Positions 42,639 to 50,928 of a DNA stretch of 64,000 nt are shown here, piece by piece (the first letter of the stretch is position 1; every line of letters starts with the position of its first letter). The notes under the pieces were generated by a model. The model was not told the DNA's origin and did no database searches. It was given only the letters and a program-made list of their open reading frames with translations. A program made the position numbers and the translations under genes. The stretch comes from WVXT01 sp964403285 (GTDB lineage Bacteria > UBA6262 > WVXT01): contig CAYOFG010000002.1 in the NCBI GenBank assembly GCA_964403285.1, forward strand, positions 1 through 64,000, written 5' to 3'.

Positions 42639-42672
42639 AAAAAGGGCAATTCCCGGAAAAGGAGGATGAAAA

Positions 42673-43986
42673 TTGGCTATAGGAACTGCGCCTTGCCTTC
42701 TATATTATTTGTGGAAAGTAAGAAAGGCTAAACGACTTAATCCATCTGAACTCGAAGAGTTGCAAAACAGAAAATTAAGAGCCATAGTTAAACACGCTTA
42801 CAGAAATGTCCCTTATTACCATAAGTTATTCAATTCTGCCAAGGTAAGGCCGGAAGATATTAAGACAAAGGAGGACTTAGTCAAAATACCAATAACTACC
42901 AAAAAAATGCTACAGGAACTACCTATCAACCAGCGAGTTTCCCGTGGCGTAGACATAAATAAATGTATAAAGTGCAGGACAAGTGGCTCTACGGGAGAAC
43001 CTCTGGATATATTTCTTAGCAAGAAAGAGTTGTGTTATAGAATTGCTATGCAAACCAGAGTCTACGGATTCAATTTAGCAGAGAAAAAAGTAAACATACT
43101 TGACAGCACGCCTCTTCCTGCAGAAGGGTCGCCAGCAACGATTTTTAGAAAACTCAAGCAATGTTTGAATCATCTGGGATTATGGAGGAGGTATTACTTT
43201 TCACTTTTCGAGGAACCTCACGAACTGGTATCAAAGTTATTAGAAATTAAACCTGATATTATAGAGACTCAGCCGTCGACGTTGAAGTTGATATCTGAAT
43301 TTGTGAAGGAAAATAATGTCAGCGGGATTTCGCCTAAATCGATCTTCACCAGAGCAGAGCTGTTAAACAGAGAGGATAGAAAGCAAATAGAGACTGTATT
43401 TGGCGCCAAATTAACTGACCTTTACGGTGCTGTTGAATTCGGCATCATTGCCTGGGAGTGCGAAAAACATTCAGGATATCACATTAACAGTGACATTGTG
43501 CTGGTGGAGGCATTAAGAGATAATCAGCAAGTTTACGGAGAAGAGGGGGAAATGGTCTGCACTGATTTGATTAATTATACGATGCCTTTCATAAGATACG
43601 CTGTGGAAGATATAGTTACCCTGAGTAAAGAGGAACATAATTGCGGAAGTAATTTTCCCCTCATAAAGTTGATAGAGGGGAGGTCGAATGATTTCATAAC
43701 TTTGCCTTCAGGCAAAATCATTTCTCCTATACCTCTCATAATTATCCTGGAGGAGATAGACGGAATTAGCCAATTCAGGCTGTTACAGGAAAACATAAAC
43801 GCATTTGATATCCAAATAGTCAAGGGGCGTAATTTCAAAGAGACCATTATAGAGGAAGTGAAGCGTGCATTAAGAGAAATACTGGGCAGAAACACTCGGA
43901 TTAGTGTAAATATTGTGGATGAAATACCCAGAGAAAAATCGGGTAAGATACGGCCAATCGTGTCCAAGGTACCCATAAATCTTTAA
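42673..43986 (+). CDS. PaaK/CapK-like adenylate-forming enzyme
   Basis: A 437-residue member of the phenylacetate-CoA ligase-like ANL group often found in capsule loci (CapK). It shows the P-loop RTSGSTGEPLDI, the motif DLYGAVEFGIIAWEC, and MPFIRYAVEDIV with the ATP-ribose Asp. The C-terminal IVDEIPREKSGKIRPIVSK carries the catalytic lysine motif. It should activate a carboxylate as acyl-adenylate or thioester; the substrate may be the product of the neighbouring dehydrogenase or methyltransferase. The start is TTG 42673, preceded by AAAGGAGG. Confidence 0.9.
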   Translation: MAIGTAPCLLYYLWKVRKAKRLNPSELEELQNRKLRAIVKHAYRNVPYYHKLFNSAKVRPEDIKTKEDLVKIPITTKKMLQELPINQRVSRGVDINKCIKCRTSGSTGEPLDIFLSKKELCYRIAMQTRVYGFNLAEKKVNILDSTPLPAEGSPATIFRKLKQCLNHLGLWRRYYFSLFEEPHELVSKLLEIKPDIIETQPSTLKLISEFVKENNVSGISPKSIFTRAELLNREDRKQIETVFGAKLTDLYGAVEFGIIAWECEKHSGYHINSDIVLVEALRDNQQVYGEEGEMVCTDLINYTMPFIRYAVEDIVTLSKEEHNCGSNFPLIKLIEGRSNDFITLPSGKIISPIPLIIILEEIDGISQFRLLQENINAFDIQIVKGRNFKETIIEEVKRALREILGRNTRISVNIVDEIPREKSGKIRPIVSKVPINL

Positions 43987-44005
43987 GCGAAGTGAGGATT
44001 ATTGG

Positions 44006-45223
44006 ATGAAAGACTTTAAAACTGAATTTGGTTCCCAGCTTATATGCAATATTATAGATAAGAAATTGGGTTTATTAGGATATATCGTCATAGATTCCGC
44101 GATCAACGGGCACGCATGTGGTGGGCTAAAGATGTTACCCGATGTTTCTATTCCTGAACTGCAAGGTCTGGCGAGAGTAATGACTTTAAAATTTAGTTTT
44201 TTGGGAATGAGAGAAGGTGGAGCAAAGGCAGGAATAATTGGCGACTCATCTATGCCGGGTGAAGAAAAACTGGCTTTACTTAGAACTTTTGCAGAGAGCG
44301 CAAGTCCCCTGTTGAAAACCCGTGCTTACGTTCCTGCCTCTGATATGGGAACCACCAATGAGGAGATAAGATATATGCTGGAGTCGATAGGCTTAAAAAT
44401 ACCTCCCAGTAAGGTTCACAGAAAAGAAGAAGGAGGCTTTTATACCGGTTTTTCCGTTTTTGCCGGAGCCCTGGCAGCTGCAAAGCATATAAATTTAGAC
44501 TTATCTCAATCTACCCTTGCCGTAGAAGGTTTTGGAAAGGTAGGAAGTTCTGTAGCTAAAGTTTTCTGGCAAAGAGGAACAAAGGTGGTTGCCATATCAA
44601 CGTCCAACGGAGCAATATACGACCCTGAGGGGTTAGATATAGATGGGTTGATGCAGATAAAAAATGAGGTTGGAGACGACGTAGTAAATGTCTATGGAAA
44701 AGGGAAAAAAATTGAAAAAAGCGAATTACTCACGCTGGATGTAGATATATTATCCCCTTGCGCAAGACATCATAGTATTAATCTAGAAAACGTAGAAAAA
44801 ATAAGAGCTAAGATTATTTGTGCTGGCGCTAACATTCCCGTGACTTCTGAAGCGGAGAGAGTTTTATATCGCGAGAAAAAATTATACCTTCCAGATTTCA
44901 TCACAAATTGTGGAGGGATATTGGGGAGTAATATGGAAAACGCCGGGCTGAGTAATCAGTTCATTGAAAATTTTATCATTCAAGAAATCGGTAACAAAAT
45001 ATCAGAAATAATCGAAGCTTCCAGGAAAAAGAATATGAGCCCTGTGGAATTTGCTGAAATGGAAGCAGAAGAAAAATTTGCATGGATAAGAACGAAATCC
45101 AAGGAAAAAACGGTAAAAAACAGACTATTCAATATTGCTTTAAAAGTTTATAGAAAGAACTTAATACCGAAGTGGCTTGCTAAACTCTATGCGTCAAGAC
45201 ATTTTAGAACAAGGTTGGGTTAA
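44006..45223 (+). CDS. Glu/Leu/Phe/Val dehydrogenase family protein
   Basis: A 405-residue amino-acid dehydrogenase. It has the catalytic lysine region REGGAKAGI, the catalytic Asp in PASDMGTTNEE, and the NAD(P)-binding GFGKVGSSVAKVF. The N-terminus shows HACGGLKMLPD, where glutamate dehydrogenases have GGxRxHP; this variation and the shorter length suggest a substrate other than glutamate. It would interconvert an amino acid and a 2-oxo acid. Its place after the PaaK-like gene and before the sugar dehydrogenase is unusual for a central metabolic enzyme and argues for a role in making a polysaccharide substituent. Confidence 0.88.
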   Translation: MKDFKTEFGSQLICNIIDKKLGLLGYIVIDSAINGHACGGLKMLPDVSIPELQGLARVMTLKFSFLGMREGGAKAGIIGDSSMPGEEKLALLRTFAESASPLLKTRAYVPASDMGTTNEEIRYMLESIGLKIPPSKVHRKEEGGFYTGFSVFAGALAAAKHINLDLSQSTLAVEGFGKVGSSVAKVFWQRGTKVVAISTSNGAIYDPEGLDIDGLMQIKNEVGDDVVNVYGKGKKIEKSELLTLDVDILSPCARHHSINLENVEKIRAKIICAGANIPVTSEAERVLYREKKLYLPDFITNCGGILGSNMENAGLSNQFIENFIIQEIGNKISEIIEASRKKNMSPVEFAEMEAEEKFAWIRTKSKEKTVKNRLFNIALKVYRKNLIPKWLAKLYASRHFRTRLG

Positions 45224-45257
45224 GCAAAGAACTGGTAATCAATAAGGAGCCAGGGAG

Positions 45258-46574
45258 ATGAAGATAAGTGTTTTCGGATTGGGGTACGTGGGATGTGTGT
45301 CCAGTGCCTGTCTGGCAGAGAATGGACATAAGGTTATGGGAGTGGATGTAAATCAGACTAAAGTGGATATTATAAATAGTGGAAAAAGTCCGGTCATAGA
45401 AAAAGATATAGATGAAATCATTAATAGGGTTGTAACGACTACGAAATTAATAGCTACAACAGACGTTAGAAAAGCAGTACAAAATTCTGAAATATCTATG
45501 ATCTGTGTAGGTACACCAAGTAAGGAGAATGGTAGTCTGGATTTGAAATATGTTAAAAGAGTATGCGCGGAAATTGGCGCTGGCTTGCAGGAAAAAGATA
45601 GTTATCATGTAGTAGTCGTCAGGAGCACTATGTTGCCGGGGAGTGTGGAGGGAGAAGTGATTCCCACCTTAGAGAAGACTTCCGGCAAGAAACCAGGAGC
45701 TGACTTTGGAGTGTGCATGAATCCCGAGTTTATGCGAGAAGGCAGTTCGGTTTATGACTACTATCATCCCCCGATGATAGTTATTGGGGAGCTGGACAAG
45801 AGAAGTGGGGAGATTGTTCAACAGATCTACGCTGATATTGACGCTCCCGTTGTCAGGACATCGATAAAAGTAGCGGAGATGATAAAGTACGTAAATAATT
45901 CTTTTCACGGGCTTAAAGTATGTTTCGCCAATGAAATAGGGAATATATGCAAAAAACTGGGGATTGACAGTCATCAGGTAATGGAAATTTTTTGTCTGGA
46001 TACAAAACTCAACTTATCTCCGTATTATCTTAAACCAGGATTTGCTTTTGGAGGTTCGTGTCTTCCCAAGGACTTGCGAGCTTTGCTATATAAAGGTCAA
46101 AGAGAAGATTTAAGATTGCCACTCCTTAATTCTATCCTGGATAGCAACGAGAATCAAGTAAAGATGGGAATAAATTTAATAAAAAAGACAGGGAAGAAAA
46201 AGATAGGAATTTTTGGGTTTAGCTTTAAGCCTGGCACCGATGACCTGCGAGAAAGTCCTATGGTGGAATTAACTGAGACTTTATTGGGGAAAGGCTATAA
46301 AATTAGTATCTATGACAAAAATGTCTCCATCGCAAAAATTTTTGGCGCTAATAGACAGTATATTGAGAAAGAAATTCCTCACATATCATCCCTGATACGT
46401 TCGTCTATAGAAGAGGTTTTGAGTAATTCGGAAGTGTTAGTGATTGGAAATAACTCTAAGGAATTTAAGAAAATACCTGAGTTAATGCGAGAGGACCAAA
46501 TAATGATTGACCTGGCGAGAATCTTAGATGGAAAAAATGAAAAGAAAAGTAGATATCAGGGAATCTGCTGGTAA
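45258..46574 (+). CDS. UDP-glucose/GDP-mannose 6-dehydrogenase family, GDP-mannose type
   Basis: A 438-residue two-step NAD-dependent nucleotide-sugar dehydrogenase producing a uronic acid. It shows GLGYVGCVSSACLAENGHKV, VCVGTPS-type motif ICVGTPSKENG, NPEFMREGSSVYDYY and the catalytic cysteine in FGGSCLPKD (C268). The ACLAENGH and EFMREGS patterns resemble AlgD-type GDP-mannose dehydrogenase more than UDP-glucose dehydrogenase. A uronic acid would also suit amidation by the AsnB-like protein upstream. GGAGCCAGGGAG precedes the ATG. The 3' end overlaps the next gene by 47 bases. Confidence 0.93.
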   Translation: MKISVFGLGYVGCVSSACLAENGHKVMGVDVNQTKVDIINSGKSPVIEKDIDEIINRVVTTTKLIATTDVRKAVQNSEISMICVGTPSKENGSLDLKYVKRVCAEIGAGLQEKDSYHVVVVRSTMLPGSVEGEVIPTLEKTSGKKPGADFGVCMNPEFMREGSSVYDYYHPPMIVIGELDKRSGEIVQQIYADIDAPVVRTSIKVAEMIKYVNNSFHGLKVCFANEIGNICKKLGIDSHQVMEIFCLDTKLNLSPYYLKPGFAFGGSCLPKDLRALLYKGQREDLRLPLLNSILDSNENQVKMGINLIKKTGKKKIGIFGFSFKPGTDDLRESPMVELTETLLGKGYKISIYDKNVSIAKIFGANRQYIEKEIPHISSLIRSSIEEVLSNSEVLVIGNNSKEFKKIPELMREDQIMIDLARILDGKNEKKSRYQGICW

Positions 46575-47751
46575 AATACTCATTATAGTGGAAAACCTTC
46601 CTGTTCCTTTTGACAGGAGAGTATGGTTAGAGGCCAATACTCTTACGGAAGAAGGTTATAAGGTCTCGGTGATATCACCCAGAGGGAAAAATGACCCCAA
46701 ATATGAAGTGCTGAATGGAATCAGTCTCTACCGCTATCCTATGCCACCTCCCACAAAGGGATTTCTCAGTTACTCCTGGGAGTTTACATATTGCTGGCTT
46801 ATGACTTTTTTCTTATCCATAAAGATACTTTTTAAGGAAGGATTCGACGTTATTCACGCGTGTAATCCTCCAGATACATTTTTTCTTTTAGGAGCATTTT
46901 ATAAAGTGCTGGGTAAGAAATTTGTCTTTGACCAGCATGATTTGTGCCCCGAAGTTTATCAGGCAAGGTTCGGTTCAGCGAAAAGAAGATTGCTTATCAA
47001 AGGTTTACTATTTTTGGAAAAACTAACATATAGGACAGCTAACCTGGTAATCGCAACCAATGAGTCTTACAAAAAGATTGCCGTAGAAAGAGGGAAGGTG
47101 AAAAGAGAAGAGATTTTCGTCGTAAGAACCGGCCCAGATTTCCAAAGACTTAAAAGGTTGAAAACAGAGCCAGAGTTGAAAAGGGGAAGGAAATATATGG
47201 TCTGTTACCTGGGAGTAATGGGGCCTCAGGATGGGGTAGATTATCTTCTCCGTTCAGTAGAATTCATAACAGGAACCAACGGAAGAGACGACATTCTTTT
47301 TGTATTGGTCGGGGGAGGGGATTCCTTTAGCGACTTAAAAAAGATGAGCATTGATTTGGGCGTGCAAAAGCATGTTCTATTTACGGGCAGAATTCCGGAC
47401 GAAGAATTAATAAGATACCTTTCTACAGCAGATGTTTGCGTTGGCCCTGATCCAAAAAATGAACTCAACGATAAGTCAACGATGAATAAGATTATGGAAT
47501 ATATGGCCATGGCCAAGCCAGTTGTCTCCTTTGACTTAAAGGAGGCACGTTTTTCGGCTCAGGATGCTGCCCTATACGCCAAGCCAAACGACACGGAAGA
47601 TTTCGCTAACAAGATTTTAGAATTATTGAAGGATGAAAAAAAGAGACAACAGATGGGAGAATATGGAAGAAAACGAATCGAAGAAGAACTCTCCTGGAAT
47701 CATACAAAGAAGGAATTAATAAAAGCATACGGAAAAGTATTTAATAACTAA
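46528..47751 (+). CDS. Glycosyltransferase, GT4 family (WbuB-like)
   Basis: A 407-residue GT-B glycosyltransferase. The N-terminal IIVENLPVPFDRRVWLEANT and VIHACNPPDTFFLLG are typical of WbuB/WcaI-like enzymes. FDQHDLCPEVYQARF, VCYLGVMGPQDGVDYLLRSV and the C-terminal DKSTMNKIMEYMAMAKPVVS motif complete the fold. The start codon lies 47 bases inside the sugar dehydrogenase gene, so the pair is tightly linked. Specificity is unknown. Confidence 0.92.
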   Translation: MEKMKRKVDIRESAGKILIIVENLPVPFDRRVWLEANTLTEEGYKVSVISPRGKNDPKYEVLNGISLYRYPMPPPTKGFLSYSWEFTYCWLMTFFLSIKILFKEGFDVIHACNPPDTFFLLGAFYKVLGKKFVFDQHDLCPEVYQARFGSAKRRLLIKGLLFLEKLTYRTANLVIATNESYKKIAVERGKVKREEIFVVRTGPDFQRLKRLKTEPELKRGRKYMVCYLGVMGPQDGVDYLLRSVEFITGTNGRDDILFVLVGGGDSFSDLKKMSIDLGVQKHVLFTGRIPDEELIRYLSTADVCVGPDPKNELNDKSTMNKIMEYMAMAKPVVSFDLKEARFSAQDAALYAKPNDTEDFANKILELLKDEKKRQQMGEYGRKRIEEELSWNHTKKELIKAYGKVFNN

Positions 47752-47801
47752 ATGTCAAAAATGAATCATAAATAACAAATTTACGAAAGGGGTTGGTTGT
47801 T

Positions 47802-49250
47802 ATGATAAAAGAATATGAAGCATTTTTAAAGAAGTTGATGATATCTGCCGATTTGTTAATAATGGCTGTTTCTTTTATCTTGGCTTATTTCCTGCGGGCG
47901 AATATCTATTACTTCTATAAACTTGACTTATTCCCTTCAAAAGTGATAATGGGTACAATTTATCCCCTGGATAATTATTTGTGGCTACTGTTAATTATTC
48001 TTCCTGTATGGTATGCCTTGCTTAGTTTTCAAGGGCTTTATGAATCTTTTAGAACTAAGAGACTTACAGTAATAGTCTGGATTATTGTAAAGACAGGGTT
48101 TCTTGCTACTTTAATTACCGGAACTTTAATTTTTGTTCTTAAGCTTACCTATATTAGTAGAATCTTTATGTTTTTCTTTTCCGGCGTAGCTGTTAGCCTT
48201 TTAAGTTTAGAAAAGGCAATGCTAATTCAGAGCTTTAAGCACGCTCGCCCAGGAGAGGATAGTTATAAACACTTGTTGGTTGTGGGAACTGGAAAAAGAG
48301 CTGAAAAGTTTGTTCAGATGGTTAAACAACATCCCGAATGGGGTATAAAAATAGTTGGCATTGTAGATGATGAACCAGATAAAATAGGTGAGGAGGTCTC
48401 AGACATCAAGGTCATTGGGCTATTAAAGGATGTTCCCGATATCCTCCATGAGAAAATAGTTGATGAAGTTGTATTCATTGTCCCCCGGTTATGGCTGAGC
48501 CGTATTGAACAAAGTATATTAAGTTGTGAGAGAGAGGGGATAAAAGTATCTGTTGCCGTAGATCTATTTAATTTCAAAATTGGAAAGTTACAAGCAACGG
48601 ACTTAGGAGGCATTCCTCTTATGCGCCTGGAGACAACCCCTGGTTCGCCGTGGGAGTTGTTTATAAAAAGGAGCCTTGATATCGTTGTCTCTTTGGTGGG
48701 ATTAGTTCTTTTGGCGCCACTTCTCCTATTGATAGCAGTGGTTATCAAGTTGAATTCTCCTGGGTCACTATTTTTTAAGCAAGAACGAAACGGAATGAAT
48801 GGGAGAAAATTTGGCTTGCTAAAATTTAGAAGTATGGTGGTTGGTGCCGAGGAGATGCAAGAAGATCTTCTTGCTTTAAACGAAATGGATGGTCCCGTTT
48901 TTAAGATTAAAGACGACCCACGAATGACAAAAATTGGCAAGTTCTTGCGTAAGACCAGTCTGGATGAGTTACCTCAATTAATCAATGTTTTGAAAGGCGA
49001 TATGAGCCTTGTCGGTCCTCGCCCACCCATCCCGGGAGAAGTCACTAACTACGAGACATGGCAAAGAAGAAGACTGAGTATGAGACCTGGCATAACTTGT
49101 TTTTGGCAAATTAGTGGGAGAAGTGAAATTGGTTTCGAAGAGTGGATGAAACTCGACTTGGAATATATTGATAATTGGTCCCTGGGGTTAGATTTCAAAA
49201 TCCTGCTTAACACAATACCCGTTGTCCTCTTCGGGACGGGAGCAAGGTGA
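47802..49250 (+). CDS. Polyprenyl-phosphate sugar-phosphotransferase (WcaJ/WbaP-like)
   Basis: A 482-residue initiating transferase that loads the first sugar phosphate onto undecaprenyl phosphate. Four N-terminal TM helices, a CoA-binding-like domain (HLLVVGTGKRAEKFVQMV) and a fifth hydrophobic segment precede the catalytic PHPT domain. That domain shows KRSLDIVVSLVGLVLLAPL, KFRSMVVGAEE, RKTSLDELPQLINVLKGDMS, then LVGPRPP and RPGITCFWQISGR. ATG 47802 was chosen downstream of GAAAGGGG. It is the last gene of the polysaccharide locus. Confidence 0.95.
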   Translation: MIKEYEAFLKKLMISADLLIMAVSFILAYFLRANIYYFYKLDLFPSKVIMGTIYPLDNYLWLLLIILPVWYALLSFQGLYESFRTKRLTVIVWIIVKTGFLATLITGTLIFVLKLTYISRIFMFFFSGVAVSLLSLEKAMLIQSFKHARPGEDSYKHLLVVGTGKRAEKFVQMVKQHPEWGIKIVGIVDDEPDKIGEEVSDIKVIGLLKDVPDILHEKIVDEVVFIVPRLWLSRIEQSILSCEREGIKVSVAVDLFNFKIGKLQATDLGGIPLMRLETTPGSPWELFIKRSLDIVVSLVGLVLLAPLLLLIAVVIKLNSPGSLFFKQERNGMNGRKFGLLKFRSMVVGAEEMQEDLLALNEMDGPVFKIKDDPRMTKIGKFLRKTSLDELPQLINVLKGDMSLVGPRPPIPGEVTNYETWQRRRLSMRPGITCFWQISGRSEIGFEEWMKLDLEYIDNWSLGLDFKILLNTIPVVLFGTGAR

Positions 49251-49321
49251 AATTCGGTACTGGGATTATGGCGTCAGAATATCCCGCCTTTAAACCCTCC
49301 TTTCAAAATTAACAAAATTTT

Positions 49322-49342
49322 GGAGTCCTCCCGAAAGGGAGG
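49322..49342. repeat. Short GGAGTCCTCCCGAAAGGGAGG repeat
   Basis: Matches the ends of the 131-bp repeats (13478 and 15472 copies). The hairpin CTCCC-GAAA-GGGAG sits just upstream of the first beta-helix gene. The rest of 49251-49382 holds no gene. Confidence 0.7.
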
Positions 49343-49382
49343 TTGAAAAAACAAACCCTTGTTTTCGCAAGGAGGTATGGAA

Positions 49383-50915
49383 ATGAGTGTTTCTAAAAAT
49401 TTCTTCAAGTATTGCTTAGTATTTTCTTTAGTCCTGATAATTCCATTATGTATTCCAACTTTGGCGCAAGCAACCATCTATTATGTAGCACAAGATGGCA
49501 GCGATAGTAATCCTGGAACGGAAACAGAGCCTTGGGCAAGTGTTGATAAAGCGGCAGATACAATGAAAGCTGGCGATACCGTTTATGTTAAACAAGGAAC
49601 TTATAGCGGATTTCAGGTATCCAGAAGCGGAACTGCTGGCAATTACATATCATATCTTGCCTACCCAGGAGCTACTCCAAAAATTGGGCAGATTTATTTT
49701 GGAGAAGGAGCAAGTTATAATAAATTTCACGGGTTTGAAATCACGTATCCCTCCGGAGGAGGGGTGCAAATGAACAATAATAATGACCATAACATGATAT
49801 CAAATTGCCACATTCATCATTGTAACCCAAGTGGAAGTTGTGGAGTGGATATAAGTGGTGGCAGTGATTTTAACATAATAGAAGATTGTATTATTCATGA
49901 CGTCTACTATGCTGCTCACACGAGCGGAAGCACCAACAGAGGAAATGTCTTTCGCAGAAACATATGTTACAATATTTCTGATGATGGTTTTAATTTCTCT
50001 CCTTCTACCAAAGATACTCAGGTCATTGATAATGTTATTTATGACGTAGACTGGGATGGAAGTGGGGGAGCAGATGGTATCCACCTTTTCGAAGATGGGA
50101 GTGCAATTGTAAGGGGAAATTTAGTTTATCATGACCGTGCCGCGAGGGGCGGTGTCTTTTGGATTAACGGTGGAAGCAATCACATTATTGAAAATAACAC
50201 GTTTGTCGGTCTTCCTGGTTTTACCACTGATTATGGCGGAATAATCTGGATTGAGGTAAATTCGAATGTTACTCTCAAGAATAATATCGGTTACTCAAGT
50301 AACGGCTCAATAGGTGTGGTTACGGGGATAAATTCTTCTACGAATGATGATTACAATGACTGGTACAATTCTGTTAATAAATCGATGTGCGTGCGATACG
50401 GAGGGGAATGGAAATCTGTTTCTGAATATCAGAAGGAAGATGGTAGAGGACTCCATTCTATTTCCCTGAACCCAGAATTTGTAAATCCTGTAAGTGGTGA
50501 AAGTGGCGATTTTCACTTAAAGCCCGGGTCTCCTTGCGAAGGTACTGGCGAGAATGGGGCAGATATGGGAGCTTACGGCGTGGCAATACCTGACTCCAGT
50601 AAAGACGAGGGAAAGGCGGAGATCAAAGTCCTCAATCGCCCCAATCCCTTTCGTGCCGGCAAGGAAGCGACTCTAATACAATATGAACTCAGTCAACCTT
50701 CCAATGTTATAATTACAATTTACAACCTCCTGGGTGAAGAAGTATGGCGTAAAAGTTATGAAGCGGGAGAAAACGGTGGCAGGGAAGATAACATCGTTCC
50801 CTGGGATGGAAAGAACGCCTCGGGAGAAGTGGTAGGAAATGGAGGCTATGTCTGCCGCATCTGGGTGGAAAAAGAAAATAGGTATGTGGTAAGGAAGATT
50901 GCTGTTGCCAAATAG
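49383..50915 (+). CDS. Secreted parallel beta-helix protein 1 with C-terminal sorting domain
   Basis: A 510-residue exported protein. A signal peptide ends near PTLAQA-T. The body (YYVAQDGSDSNPGTETEPWA, KAADTMKAGDTVYVKQGTY, then repeated short turns NCHIHHCN, DCIIHDVYY, NNIGYSS) is a right-handed parallel beta-helix of the pectate-lyase/DUF1565 kind. The last ~90 residues are a FlgD-type Ig/sorting domain (NRPNPFRAGKEATLIQYELS...RKIAVAK). It may bind or cleave polysaccharide. ATG 49383 was chosen, 7 bases after AAGGAGG; ATG 49377 is too close to it. It is closely related to the third beta-helix protein (54356-55954). Confidence 0.88.
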   Translation: MSVSKNFFKYCLVFSLVLIIPLCIPTLAQATIYYVAQDGSDSNPGTETEPWASVDKAADTMKAGDTVYVKQGTYSGFQVSRSGTAGNYISYLAYPGATPKIGQIYFGEGASYNKFHGFEITYPSGGGVQMNNNNDHNMISNCHIHHCNPSGSCGVDISGGSDFNIIEDCIIHDVYYAAHTSGSTNRGNVFRRNICYNISDDGFNFSPSTKDTQVIDNVIYDVDWDGSGGADGIHLFEDGSAIVRGNLVYHDRAARGGVFWINGGSNHIIENNTFVGLPGFTTDYGGIIWIEVNSNVTLKNNIGYSSNGSIGVVTGINSSTNDDYNDWYNSVNKSMCVRYGGEWKSVSEYQKEDGRGLHSISLNPEFVNPVSGESGDFHLKPGSPCEGTGENGADMGAYGVAIPDSSKDEGKAEIKVLNRPNPFRAGKEATLIQYELSQPSNVIITIYNLLGEEVWRKSYEAGENGGREDNIVPWDGKNASGEVVGNGGYVCRIWVEKENRYVVRKIAVAK

Positions 50916-50928
50916 AAAGCAGGCGAAG

